Assembly: GCA_963971575.1 (NCBI GenBank)
Contig: OZ020616.1
Location: 5,104,924 to 5,168,923, forward strand
Source of the DNA: Liopterus haemorrhoidalis
Lineage: Eukaryota > Arthropoda > Insecta > Coleoptera > Dytiscidae
Direction of reading: 5' to 3'
DNA: 64,000 bases
Below the pieces are notes generated by a model. The model saw nothing but the letters and a program-made list of their open reading frames with translations. It did not search any database and was not told the DNA's origin. A program made the translations under genes and the position numbers. Every line of letters begins with the position of its first letter. Positions within the stretch are counted from its first letter, which is position 1. Shown piece after piece: positions 1-14,200 of the stretch.

Positions 1-706
1 TGGGGGAAATAATAATTCCCGTGTTGTTTACCAAGGGGTAGAAATCTACAATGCTGGGCATATAATATTGTGTGGAGTCATTGAAAAAAACAGAGAGTTC
101 ATAAAGATTTATGCATTATGCCTAGAGACTTGTGCATTACAAACCCACACACAATAACAGGAATTTTCAAGATATGCGATAATAAATACAAAATTGAAAA
201 TATTTTTTGTAGTCACTATCATTAAAATGTAATGAGCAAACTTTGATATAAGGGCTCACTTTTTTTCCAATTTTTAAATTGTATATCTAAACATCGCGTC
301 GATTCCTAACCTCTTGCTTTCCCAATTTTGTTTCGAACCGTACGGTGTCTGATATTAGTGGAAACAAATGAAACGATATTTCCGGGTTTCTTCTTTTCAA
401 TGAATTGCACATAGGCACACAACAATATGTATTATACATTTTTCAATGATTATAATAAAACTTTAAAAACAAACTTCATACAAAACCAATACACAAAACG
501 AAATGTTATCTGATGTACACAAGTTCATGAAACGCTCACCAGATGGTAGGGTGCTTAGCTGCAAATCCCTATAGATTATGTACGTAATATGTCGAATATA
601 TACGTAAATTACATTTCACTCTCTACATCATGTCTGGTTGAGAAGAATAATTTACACAGATTCTAAAAATGTTTTAAAAATCTTTTAAAACTAAGTTTCT
701 ACTTAC
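1..706. other. Intron of the transporter gene; no exon seen
   Basis: No coding exon, RNA gene or recognised repeat is visible. The stretch follows the donor site of the last visible transporter exon (GTAAGT on the minus strand at 706-701), so it is intronic. The remaining ~100-130 codons of the transporter should lie to the left of base 1. Confidence 0.6.
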
Positions 707-1016
707 TTGCAGGAATGAATATAAATGCAAAACAAGCAGTTCCACTCAAAAGAAGTGAACTGCACAACGAAACTCTTCTTCCAAACCTGTCCAGCATCAG
801 ATATGTGCAGAAGTAACCTGGAACCTCCACGAGGGCGACGAAGATGTAGTTGAGGTACATGTTCCCAGATACTGCCACGGAGTTGAGGGTGAGACCATAG
901 AACACGAAGGCGCAGGTAATCCAACAATAGGAACAGTTCACCAAACGGATCAAGAGTATTTTTGATTTGCACACGTCTCGAAGAGGATATGTTTTGGCTT
1001 GGTCTTCGTGATCAGG
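707..1016 (-). CDS. Transporter exon 6: TM7-TM9
   Basis: Acceptor TTGCAG at 1019-1017, donor GCAA|GTAAGT. It encodes PDHEDQAKTYPLRDVCKSKI, then three hydrophobic segments and the second LMLDRFGRR motif. It ends one base into a codon, so another exon must follow to the left of the window. Confidence 0.85.
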
Positions 1017-2198
1017 CTGCAACAAGATAATTTTGATTTTAGTTGAGGGGTTTTGTAAAGTTTTTTGTAAAATATTTACTTACATGTATTTCCAAAATCT
1101 AGCATGTAAAATAAAGGACAGAAAATTATTGATTCGAATATTAAGCTTAACATAAAAGAGTTCAGAAAAAAGATCAGCGTCATAAAATATGAAATTTTTA
1201 GAAATCCATATAGACCAGGAGCTCATGACATTTTTGGTCGCCGATTTCATACAGCATGCCTTTTGGAGGATAGAATATTTACCCTGTGACAACAAAAAAG
1301 GGATGGTACTAAACCCCTGCACGCTTTCCGGTCATAGGGAAAATTGCATTTCCACTTGCACAAAATTTTTGAGTTTTTCTCTGATTTAATATTGCCTTGC
1401 CCTTTTGTCAAAAGAAAGTTATAACAAATTTAAAGTCTTTTAATTATAGGCATGCTGTATGAAAACGCGGAAAATCATATTTTTTTATTACAAGATCACA
1501 TGACTGTTTGAGCCCTTTGGGACCCTCCGAATCGCATGCATATATTTAAAAGACTTTAAATTTGTTGTAACTTTCTTTTGACAAAAGGGCAAGCAATATT
1601 AAATCAGAGAAAAGCACAAAAATTCTGTTTTTAAGTGGAAATGCAATTTTCCCTATGACCGGAAAGCGTGCAGGGGTTTAGTACCATCCCTTTTTTGTTG
1701 TCACAGGGTAAATATTCTCTCCTCCAAAAGGCATGCTGTATGAAATCGGAGACCAAAAACTCTCATGAGCTCCCGGTCTAATATACTTGGACCTCTTTTG
1801 CTCTTCTTTGAGAGATATATTCTTCTCAGTTGGAATTGAGAATTTGATCAAAAACATCTGTTTGGTCTCGATATCCAGGAGGGTTATGTCCGGCTTAGTG
1901 GCTATCAGTAACCTCGAGTTGGGGAAGGAGTAATTCCAATAAATGCGACACTTGAAATTTTCCACAATTGATTCTATGTCAGAAGGGACGTACGGCAAAA
2001 CCGGTATTTGGTAAATACCAAAGGCATGTCTAAGATGGCAGTAGAGCACGCGGAGAGCAGCATTATGTCGAGACACGTAGCTCGACGCTGCAAGAGATGG
2101 ACAAGCAGACAGAATGTGCATAATCGTTTCAGGATGGAGGTGATTATTATTATTATTATTATTATTTTGTTATGTATTTATATGTTTTGGAAGGAATG

Positions 2199-2242
<44 letters not shown>

Positions 2243-5200
2243 GAATAATTTGATGATAACTTTTGTTATTTTTTATAAAAAATTAACTCAAGTAAAAAAT
2301 AATTGTGTAAAAATCATGCTAAATTAATAGTCTAAGAGCTAGCAACGTCACAAAAAAGTTTATTTTAGGTCAGCTGGTTTTTCGATATTTCTCTTTCTTA
2401 TTGAAGTAAGGTAGGGATGCGGTACGTCTGGCACCTGGGAGCGGTTGCGTTTACCTATGCGCATCTCGCCTGTACAGGTAAAAAGGATATTTTGAAATCA
2501 GTTTAAGACATTTTTTTTTTTTAAATATAATTTTCTATGTCTTTTTAGCATTATAAATTTATAGTTGCCAGACAGTTTCGTTGTTACTAACATTGCGCCA
2601 GATCTAATTTAAGTATTTAAAAATAATAATTTTCAAACCATTTTAGTATAACTGTAATCTTAATAGGATATAGTTCTGTAATCAAAGAATACAATATTAA
2701 TTTGGCAGACGGAAATTTCGTTGTTTAACTAGGAACCAGACCCATTGAAGTCCCGGGGAGAATAGGTGAGTTAGAAGAGATAACAGTAAAATAATCACAG
2801 CTGCTATTTTTTAAGTTGGCGTCGACCTCATGATTGTTTATGTTTGCTTGTTTTTATAAAATAAAATAAAGCAGAATTTTATCGTGATGAGTGAGGAAAA
2901 AGAAAAATGTGTTTTTTGTTCAGACAAAAGTGGTAAAATAATAATAATTTTATTTTATTTATTTTTTTTAAATTTTTTTACAGGTGCTCAGGTCCTAGAA
3001 AATTACATTTTATTGTGACAGAATTATTCAATAAAAATACTGAATTACATTTTATGTTTCATTTCCTACATATTTAAAATAAATGATTTGTTTTATTTTG
3101 CTAATAATATTTTTTATCAGTTGTTCTCATCTCATTTTACTTTAATTATTATTCTGCTCTATTTTTTTTATGAAATTCTAACCTATATAACCTGTCTCTC
3201 TCTAACGCCCTCTGTTGCAGCTATCTCTCTCACGCAACCAACGAATAAGCTGCCACACTCTTCTAACTTACCTATTATCCCCGGGACTTAAATTGGTCTG
3301 GTTCCTAGTTAAACAACGGAATTTCCGTCTGGCAAATTAATATTGTATTCTTCGATTACAGAACTATATCATATTAAAATTACAGCTATACTAAAATGGT
3401 TTGAAAATTATTATTTTTTAATTACTTAAATTAGATCTGGCGCAATGTTAGCAACAACGAAACTGTCTGGCAACTATAAATTTATAATGCTAAAAAGACA
3501 TAGAAAATTATATATATATAAAAAAAATGTCTTAAAATGATTTCAAAATATCCTTTTTACCTATACAGGCGAGATGCGCAGAGGTAAACGCAACCGCTCC
3601 CAGGTGCCAGCCGTACCGCATCCCTACCTAACTTCAATAAGAAAGGGAAATATCGAAAAACCAGCCGACCTAAAATTCTTTCTCGAAAACGTTGCTAGCT
3701 CTCGGACTATAAGATTATTACAAAATTAATGTTTTTTTTTTCACATTTCGGTGTACAAATAGTTATATCGATAAAAAAAATGTTTTGCCCTCAAATTTCA
3801 AAAGTTAGCGCTGCCAATGCACATGAAGGACGTACAAGATTTGGTCATACCTATAAAACTCTATAAAAGGAAAAGAATCACACGAAACCCCATCCAGGCG
3901 CCCCAAATGGCGCTTATCACATCTGGACGCTCCTGCATTCTTTTCACATAATATGTAGATTATATTTTTATCAAATAGTGTATTTATAGGGATAAAAACA
4001 ATCTTCAGTAAAGCCGCATTCAGAGCTCTTAAATCAATAGCTTATGCACTGTAGCTTATGGACTATTCACTGTCACCAGCAAGTTTGTCATATGGTAAGA
4101 CGTGAAACCGTTCAGACCTCCAAATTTAATACGCAGTCTGTTGTGGATTGTGCATGATTTTCTAAACTTATAACTAGTGAGATGTTTTAATTTTTGCCAC
4201 TGGGGGCCAGAGCAATTTTTGGGGGAGCTCAGACCCCCCACTGGCACCGCCACTGCTATAGATTATGCGATTATGACACTTTAAGCAAGGCTTGAACTGG
4301 CAAATTTCACGAACCGGAATGCTATTTGCAAATTACTGTGGGACTAAACAATAGAACCATATTTCCAATAATTTCACGAAGGGAAACAACCTTTTGGTGT
4401 GCTCTGAACCTTACATTTCGAGCCCTGCCTTTAAGTAATTCGTAACTCTGTAACAATAATGTATTATTTTAATATTTACCTCAACTAGATCCAACCCATC
4501 AAGACTTTGTTCGGAAATATTAATATTGTTCATTTTAGCTGCTCTTCTTAGAACATCTTTGGCTTCCTCTCTTTTTCCTTTGGCCACCATCCACCTGATG
4601 GACTCCGGTGTCAGCCAGAATAAAGCTATGATGAAGATTCCAGGTAGATAGATATATCGCAAGAGCCATCTCCAATTGGGAGTGAACATAGCAATGAGAC
4701 CAACTATAGATTCCCCGATAGCGTAAGAAGAACTCACGACAGATCCACTGAGGACTCGTTTTTCAGGAGAAACTTGTTCGACACCTGAAAAATAGGTTTT
4801 AGTAATTTGACCAATTACATCAGAATTTTTAAACAGTGCTTTTCAAACTTGGGTAAATTACCCAGAATTGGTTAAAAGGTTTTTTTTTTCTTTTTTGGTA
4901 AGGCCGAGTCTGAACCCACCTGGTTCACAAGAAAATAAGATATTAAGAGAAAATAAATGTTTATAATGTTCAGTTCAAACCACTGCGAAATGTTTTTCAT
5001 ATATTTGAATAGATCTCGTCCAGAGCTTCAAATCGATACGCAGTCCTTTTGCGCTTACGGTTGTCAAGATATATTTAAAGTCACTAGATAAATAAATGGC
5101 TGGTCCTAAAAGAAAACCTTTCCAAACATAACTTGTTTCCAGTGATATTAACTGTAATATAACAGTGATATAAAATGAATAAAGCATAAATTACAGAATA

Positions 5201-8200
5201 AAATATGTCGAACAATTTTGTCCCACTGTAGCCCAGATGTTTTAAACTAAAAATCTGAAAAAATTCCAAGTAATGTACATTGGTGTGAACCGGAATAGTA
5301 CAACAGGAATTTTTGATCAGAATATGTTTTCGGAAAATAACGCATTTTTTGTGCTTTTTGGTTGTCGATGCACAAAAGTTACAGTTATGTAACACAGTAA
5401 ACTGGAAGACGTATCCTTGTCTAATGGTTAGCTTGCTCGCTTACTACTCAACAAACTAAGGATCGCTCCCGGGCAGAGGAGACAATTTTATTGTTAGTTT
5501 TTTTCCATTTTTATTTTGTTTAAATTATTTTGACAAAAATCTAGTTATATTTTGGCAAATGTTGCATTTAATTTTTAAGAGCGTAAATTTAATAACCAGT
5601 TGGAATTATATTTTCATTCTATGTATCATGTATACGAAATCAAAGGAGCGGAGCATATGACAACCAATGGAAGCCATAGGCGCAATTTTCAAAATCTTAG
5701 TGAACCTTGCTATATAAAAAATACTGCACATATTTAGAAACCTAAATAATGGTATTAGGTACTCTTTAAAATTAACAAAAAAATATTTTACCATAAATTT
5801 TGTTTTTAAAGCTCTTAGATTAAAGACGATAAATTATTTTAAAAATTTCGTTCATTTTGCCGTGATTACTACAAAGCAAAATTTGTCCTACACACTCAGC
5901 ATGCCGCCTTCATTTATTATATAACTGCGAAACCATGAAATGTGTGAAAGTTCACACTTCATATAAATTTTTTTGTCATTAAAATATGTGAAAAAATATT
6001 TTATTTTTGACATATGTCATTCGTTCCCATGGTTTCATTGTTGGAATATTATTTTGACATTCCAACGTGAACAATTAAATTAACCAAGCAAGGTACCTTC
6101 TCCTGACAACCTAAAAGAACGAAATTCCCATTTAGTTCCGCCAAAACGTTTGGAATAGCCTTTTATCTTGTAGTAATGGTACTACAGAGTAACTATTATA
6201 GTAATTTTTTACAGAATTGATGTGACCGATTGGCAACAGCCCTAACTTAGTTTATTAAATTAATTTACAATTTAAATAAAATGGAGTTTGATTCAGCATT
6301 TCATGGAAGTATATTATTAATTTTAAATGATCTATTCGTTTTTTCATTGTATTATATTACAACATTTTACCATATCAAAACAATTTTATCATTAGCATTG
6401 TAAAATTCCGGACAACTGTGACGTAAATTTAATTTAATCAGATAAGATTTCAGTCAAGTCTACCATTCAAAATCGTTTCAAGTGTTTACCTACTCCTACA
6501 ATAATACAGATCAAGTAGGTATTTACTTATTAAACTAAATGCAATAAGGAAATCACTGAAAATATAATCTCTAAACAATGAAATTTGTCATATCATTCAA
6601 GTATCAATTTTTTAATTATTTTAAGATTACCAAGGAAAGTAACTTTGTACTTAACCGCTTAAAGCTTAAGCTTCTTCTTTTTAAAGTGCCATGCTCGATG
6701 CTCTGAACTGACACGTATTGAGCATATTCCGAGCGTAGGCCATTTCCCTGCATACAGTTGTGTTGTGTATGTTGCCTGTGTAACACAATCGTATGGGACC
6801 TACAATTTATTATCGTGGAATCCGAACCATTAATTATTTTGGTGAGATTTTACTAGGGTTTTACCTAGGTGGTTGCTCGATGTCTTCCGAAGGAGAAATG
6901 GTCGAAAAAATGTAAGGTGTTTTTGCCGGTACCGGGGAATGAACCCTGGCCCGCCGCTCAGTAGTCCACACTAGAGATGGTAATTTCGGCTCAATTTGTG
7001 GAACCGGATCAGTGGAGGTCGTTCAGTTTGCTGAGCCGGCTCATTGATCCGGCACAGTGATCTGGCTAAGTAAACGTGTTCCCGAGAAACAGGTTGGTCA
7101 TATGTCAGTTCTCCCAACGTTCAACACGGTTGTTGGTTTGCAATAAGTAGGTAGAACGTCGTTCAACCGACTCTAGCATTATATGAACAGACAGCGGAAA
7201 GCGGAATTGTTTGGTCGAGTGGAATAAATGCGATAAAAACGTCGGAGTATTTGCCGGTTTATTACCTTTATTCTTGTTAATATTCTTAGTATGAATTCAA
7301 GACGTAAAATATGACTTATTGACAAATTCTTCTCTCTCTCTCTCTCTGTTTTCCTCAATATCTTGTAATAAAGAAATAATGAAGTTAAATAAAAATCTAT
7401 AGAAATGAATTACCTTATATTTTTGCAGGGTATGTAGCTACTGTATTTTAAACCAGATGTGTTAAGATTTTGTTTATGTTTATTGCCCTCATAAATCGGA
7501 CATCTGGGATTTGGGAAATATTTTTAATATTTTTATTTAGTATGGTTGTAAGAAAGTACAGACTAAAGCCGCATTCAGAGCTCTTAAATCAATAGCTTAT
7601 GCACTGTAGCTTATGGACTATTCATTGTCGCCAGAAAGTTTGTTATATGATAAGACGTGAAACCGTTCAGACCTCCAAATTTTAATAATTTTCTAAACTT
7701 ACAGCTAGTGAGATGTTTTACTGAGACAGACATATAAACACATTGGCTATCGTATTCTATCAGCGACACCGTAGGTATCGAATGCCTTTAAATAACCTAA
7801 CATAATGTCATTATTAATAAATTTTGCTCAAAATTACAAAGACGGACAGTAAATATAATCAATTTAGGTAATTAGGTAGTTAAAATCTAAGACAACATTA
7901 GTTTCAAATAGATTGCCCTAAAAATTGATGAAAAAATACACTTGATGATAATACATTACAAGCCGAGTTCTCGCGAAGTTCAACATGGCATCGATCCAGA
8001 TCCGGATCACTTCGGTTACTGCTCACAATCGCCCGATCAATCATATCCGTAAAACTGGAAACTATGCAGTGAGCCGTTAGCCGGCTCATTTCTTTTGGTG
8101 AACCGTATCACTTCGGTCAGTGTACCGGCTCAGTGAGCCGGTTCGTTCATGAACGACTCTTCTCTAGTCCACACACTAACTGAGCCACGACCGTTCTCAG

Positions 8201-11200
8201 GGTAAGAGTTATTTTAAACTCTCAGGGCACTGCTTTTAAATTACTGATTTGAGAGATTGCAGGGCCCGGAACTAGATTTTTTTTTACAAATAACTATCCA
8301 ATTTTATTATGTATGATTTTGTTGCATAATTTCTTTGTCGGTAATTGTAATACGTAATAATAATTGAAATAACGTGTTTATATGTTCGGGTCTTACACCC
8401 TACTTGACGCACATTTTGTTTAAATATTTAGCAGTCATCGGTTATGTGTTTTGGGCCCCTTTGTGGCATTTCTATGAGTATCTTCCGCGTGCACAATTGG
8501 CACGTTACCTAATCATATCTTTTGTATTAGATTACAGAAAAAATATAATTTCTATATATGCACAGTTTTTTATCTGTTTTCGGGTGGAAATTAGCTTTTT
8601 CCGGGATGTTGGGCGGAATTATTATTTTCCCAGTACCGGGCCCAGAGTAATTGTTTTACTTGAACCCGGGCTCTTGCTAAGTGGTAATAATAGGGGTAAT
8701 ATTATTGTACATAAATATATTTTGGAATAATATCCAAAAAGTTCGCCGACTACTGGCTTACCTAAAATAAATCCAGAACTATAGGCCCCTGATCCAACTG
8801 CAGGGTCCAAAAATTCCAGAAACATGAACCAGGTATAGTTGGGTGCGAAAGATCTTGCTACTCCAAAAATTGCGCTTATAATTAGACCTCCTAACATTAA
8901 AAACCTTCTTCCAAACCTAAAAAAGAAACATTTTTGAGTATGAAAGAAAAATACTTTTAAAAAATATATTTTAGTTACCTATCAGACACGAATCCGGATA
9001 TTGGAAGGCAAACAAATTGTCCAAGATTGTTTATTGTTCCAACTAAGGTCAACTTCCACAAATTATCTTCACAGTAGAGATCGAACTAAAACATGTTTTA
9101 TATTTTTAGAATAATAATAGACTTTTCTCGAGATGTGTTGGAAAAAAATTATAATTCTTTATCTGCCGAATACCGAGAAATATAGGACGGGAAATCAGGA
9201 AAACAAGAAAATTCTGCCTTGAAACTGGGAGTACTTACAATGAGAAATAAACGTTATTATTCGCAACGTATCTATTAGAAGTTTACTTTAATTAACCTTA
9301 CAGAGAGTTCTGACTGATATCCGGAATGTGCCAAATATATGTTCGAAACAATTTATCTGAAGTGTGAATTTTCACACTTTTCAGGGTTTTGTAGGTTTTG
9401 TAAGTGTAAGAAGCCAACATATTGCTGGATGTCTAGGAATATTTGATCTAAGAATCACATCAAAGTCAACAGTTTTTTTATATTAATTTTTATTCGCCAT
9501 TTGAGTACTAAGAGCTTCCATTTCATTTTTTTAAACATTTTTTATTATATTTTTAATTTAAAAAAAAGAAAACAAACTTAGCTATAAATACAAAAAATCC
9601 ATAAATTAGTAGCCAAAATTTAGCTATGAATTAAAAAAATATTTAATTTTGTAAAAATCACAAAAACTGCAATATTTTCCAAAAACGAAATCTGATCAAA
9701 AATTCTTGTCGGACGTTCCCGATTTAGATCAATGTACATTCTTTAGAATTTTAAACTTCCGATTTTTAGTTTAACATTTTGCGTTAAATGGAAAAAATTG
9801 TTTTTAAATAAAAATATTATAAAAAACTAATTTTTGTTCATTAATCTACGTCTTAAGAGTTTTCTATTGATACAACAAAAATTAAAAAAAAATGATTATT
9901 TATTCCACGACATAAAAAATTCTATATTTAACGAAAAACTAATCTGATTTTCAAAAATCAAAAATTGCTGTTGAACTATTCTAGTTCTCATCAATGTACA
10001 TTATTGAGATATTTTTCTGATTGTGGGGGACAAAAGTTTTTTGACATATTTTTGGCGAAAATAACAGACGAAAATGATTTTTCAGAAATAAAAAAATGCT
10101 TGTTCATCCACGTATTAACTTATTAGGTTTCATTTGATTCCCTACACAAAATTTAATATAATATATTAAAAATAAAATATATTAATATTTTCATTAAATA
10201 CATATTTTTTTATATTTATTTCGTGATATGTTTTTTGAACTGTCTATATTTTCCCTATATGTGGGTCAAAGAATTTTATAATCAGGCTAAATTTTCTGTG
10301 TGCAGCCGTTGTACTACAATTTTTACTGTTCAGACAGACAGACAGACACATGCGTGAAGTTATAAGAGTTTTTGGTGGCCATACCTACAAACGCTAAAAA
10401 GTCGCACTGGTCTAGTATAACTTAATGCTGAAATGGCGTTTATAAATGTAGCTATAGTATTTCCAAAATGAAATGGCCACTCTTGTTAAGAAGCATAACA
10501 ATGCAGTAATACGTTTATGGCAGAAATCTTAAAACGTGTTGCTGTAAAAAGAATATAAGAGGTGTTAAGGGAATTTTAAACTTAAATTGAATAGTTCAAC
10601 TGAAGTTTCTTAAAAACCATTAAGGATATTTTCCAAATTTATAATCCTATTGTTTCTAAATTTTAGAGGTTATTATACACATAATATATAATACTTGTTT
10701 GTTAGTTAATTTTCAACGTGCATTGCGTGCATACATTAACAACATGACTCTTTGGCGACCATTTGATTTTGAAGAAATTCCTAATTTCTGTAGTGAAAAT
10801 AGTGAATCTGTGCAAGGCAGTGGCGCACACAGATTTTTTGCTTGGGGGGTCCAATTATAGACATAATTTTTATAAAGAAATATTATGTATTTAAAACTTA
10901 TTATAAACAATAACAATGATTATGAAATTTATTGTAATATTATTACATATTAATTTTATTGTAATATTATTATAATCATTTTGGCAATGTTTTTATGAAC
11001 ATTTGTACGATGTATTTCAACGTAGGTACACTTAAAATAGGGGTACGGGGGTGGTCCGGACCCGTTGGACCCCCCCCCCCTTGTGTTCGCCAGTGGTGCA
11101 CAGTGCTGTGCACGTTGACATGAAATGCGAAAATGTGGACGTGGCTGCTAAAGAAAAATGTCATTTGTCAGAAGATTGCAAAGTTCTGATACTGAACGTT

Positions 11201-14200
11201 TATAAAAAAAAATGTTTCGGAAGGTAATAACAAACCTATACTTAGAACTGCGGAATTAACAAGTGTTCCATGCAGAACAATTCAACGTATCATTTATATC
11301 ACAATTATAATAGTGATAATGATTAATATTTTAATAATTTTAAATTACCATAAATTGACAAGTTCAAAAAAGAATGTATTTTGTTTGTGCAAATTTGAAG
11401 TATTTAATATTGACTATAAAGACTTTAAAACAAAACGATTTCTAAACATGCCTATATTTATAATTCAAATATAGCCAGTCCTAAGCCTGATAAAAATGTG
11501 AAGGAATGTCATGTGAGTATATACAGTTCATTCTAAATAGCATATAAGAAAACACGTTTATTTTAAATAATTATTACAGTCCTGGTAACTATTTTTAACA
11601 GATCCATAAACATAGCAGGTATAATGGTTATACTGTCAGCCATTATTGGAATCAGCAAGTGAGAGTGGCCAGTTCATTTTTGAAATACTATACCTATATA
11701 TATATATATATATTTATGCCGGCCTAGCGGCCTCAGTTTGGAGTTTTACTTGCTCTGGGGTTTGGACCGGCTTATCGAGAAATTTCCCGGTGGCCTAGTC
11801 CACCACTGTTTCGTATATAAACAGTTCTCAGATTGTCATTATTAGTATGCTAACCTATTATAAACAATTAAGAATTGCATTGTAATTAAATCTGTGTTAA
11901 AATCGAATATCACGTGTAATTATGTAATAAATTTGACGTCACTATATCAAATAAATTATTAATTAATTCTGGTCTTGCATTAATGCTATTCGCGTAATAC
12001 ATAACCATTACCGCAATGTCAGTTACGTATATGTAAGTCAACATCCTTCGAAGGACAATGTAAAACCACGAGACGAGATCACGTATGACAACTGATATTT
12101 ATTTAATTTGTTTACTACGTTAACGGAAATTGTGTTATAATTCTTGTCTAAAATTATTTTTACTATTTTTATTAGATTAATAAGGTCTGGTCACGCTATG
12201 TAAACCAACTAAATTTTTGGAATTAAAATTTGAAAACACTTCTGAAAACTCATTACATAATTATGTTGTCCCCAATATTTTGCAGAAGTTCTGATCTAAA
12301 AATATATAACTATCTAGATTAATGTGTATCGGTATCGGTATACGCTCGGAGTTTTTGATAAAAACGATTATATTAAATTTTAATGATTATTTTTTGCAGA
12401 AGTTATTTAATTTATTTTGTACTAGCAGAAATACACGACGTTGTTTGGGAGAAAAATAAAGTTTGTTAAATGATATTTAAATTAAAAAAAAATTCGAATT
12501 AAACGATGTTTTCGTTATTTTAATTCCGAAAAATAAATGATTGCTACAAAATAAAAATAAATAAATAAAATTATTTCATCGAGGGGTTAAATACCAACAT
12601 ATATTACCGTGAATTTTAGTTATTTAATTTAAGAGCGTTTAATTTATTAATCTACAGTCTATTCCAAACGATTAGGCGGAACTAACCGGAATTTTCATTT
12701 TTGTAAGTGGTCATTAGTTATTTTTTTATATATTGAAGTTGGCTTTTCCTGAACAAATTGATCAAAGGCTTCAATCAATCAGTAAAAGTAACTAGAATTG
12801 AAAATCTAGTTCCGCCTAAACCAAAGGAATACATTAGAAAGTAATATTTTCGGGAATTAGGTCATTAAATAAAAAATTATAAAATGTTGAAAAGACCGGT
12901 TTCGAAAATGTTATATTTTCTTCTTCAGTTTATCTATTGATAATATTAACAAATTAGTATATCTTACATAATATTGTACATAAAAGTGTCTACAAAAATA
13001 AGTCTAAAGTACTTACTCAATCCAAAACTAAGTGATTATACTCTTCACACCATTCATCCAAAAAATATAATTGGAGACCATCTCATACATCCAAAATAAA
13101 TAATAATAAATAAAGTTAAAAGTATATTGTATTATTTTTAAAACGGTAAAAAACGAGTTAAAATGTAAAATTAAAAATATCACAGAGTATATCACATGTC
13201 TGAACGTATTGAAAGTAGATGGCATAATGACTAGTTGAAACCAAAAATTGGAAAATATTAAAGATGGCATCTACTAAGAACCACATAAATTTTTTGTTAA
13301 GATGTAAATACAAAAACATTTTTCCCAGTCATATACAACATAATTTTAAATTTACATATAAATTAATGACAGATTCACACCATTTTCAAAAAAATATAGA
13401 AGACTCCATTTTTAATTTCAAAATGACTATTTTAAAAATTGAAATAAATAGTATGCATGCTAATTACAGGTTAGTACAAAATAATTTTAATTATATTGAC
13501 CAAATTTTGAAAAATAAATTAACCATTAATTCGTACAACAAAATAAGAAATATACTTGACAATAAATTTTATAAGTGGCACAATGAATATAAAAAAAGAC
13601 AGTACAATAAATTTAATAATTTATTGCACAATAATTTGACTAAATATAATAATAATATCAATTATATAGACATAAACAGAGACAATCAACAAATTAATAG
13701 TCATATGATGTATAGTAGCAATTGTTTAAATAATATGAGTAATAAAGATCACAACAATTTAGAAATTAACAATCATAATAATAAATTTGTTTTAAATTTA
13801 ACAAAAGAAATAATACCTTACGATATATTAAATTTACTGAGTTATGGACCCAAATTTGTAGTTCCATATAGTAAAAATGAAATTCCCATACCTCAACTTA
13901 TTAGTGATGTTGAAAATATAATACATAATTTTGATGAAACAGATAATCAAGATAGTGAAAATAGTAGAAGCAGAATTGTTAATATTATAACTAATCATAT
14001 AAATAATTTAAAAAATAATCATGTGACCAATAAATCAGACCATAAAATTATAAAAACTTTCCAAGAAACTAAACGTTATTTAAAATCTCATAATAACATA
14101 TTAGTAGTAAATTCAGATAAAAGTAAACAAACAGTGATAATATATAAAGAAGAGTATTTAAAGAAATGCAATGACTTATTGATGGATGATAAATATTATA

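Noticed and set aside
8374..8730. 118-codon plus-strand frame
   Set aside because: Overlaps the transporter intron next to exon 4, with no recognisable domain and noise-like composition.
13028..13270. 80-codon frame in the PLE left arm and its twin at 15740-15994
   Set aside because: Identical because the arms are inverted copies; hydrophobic AT-rich noise overlapping the real PLE gene ends.
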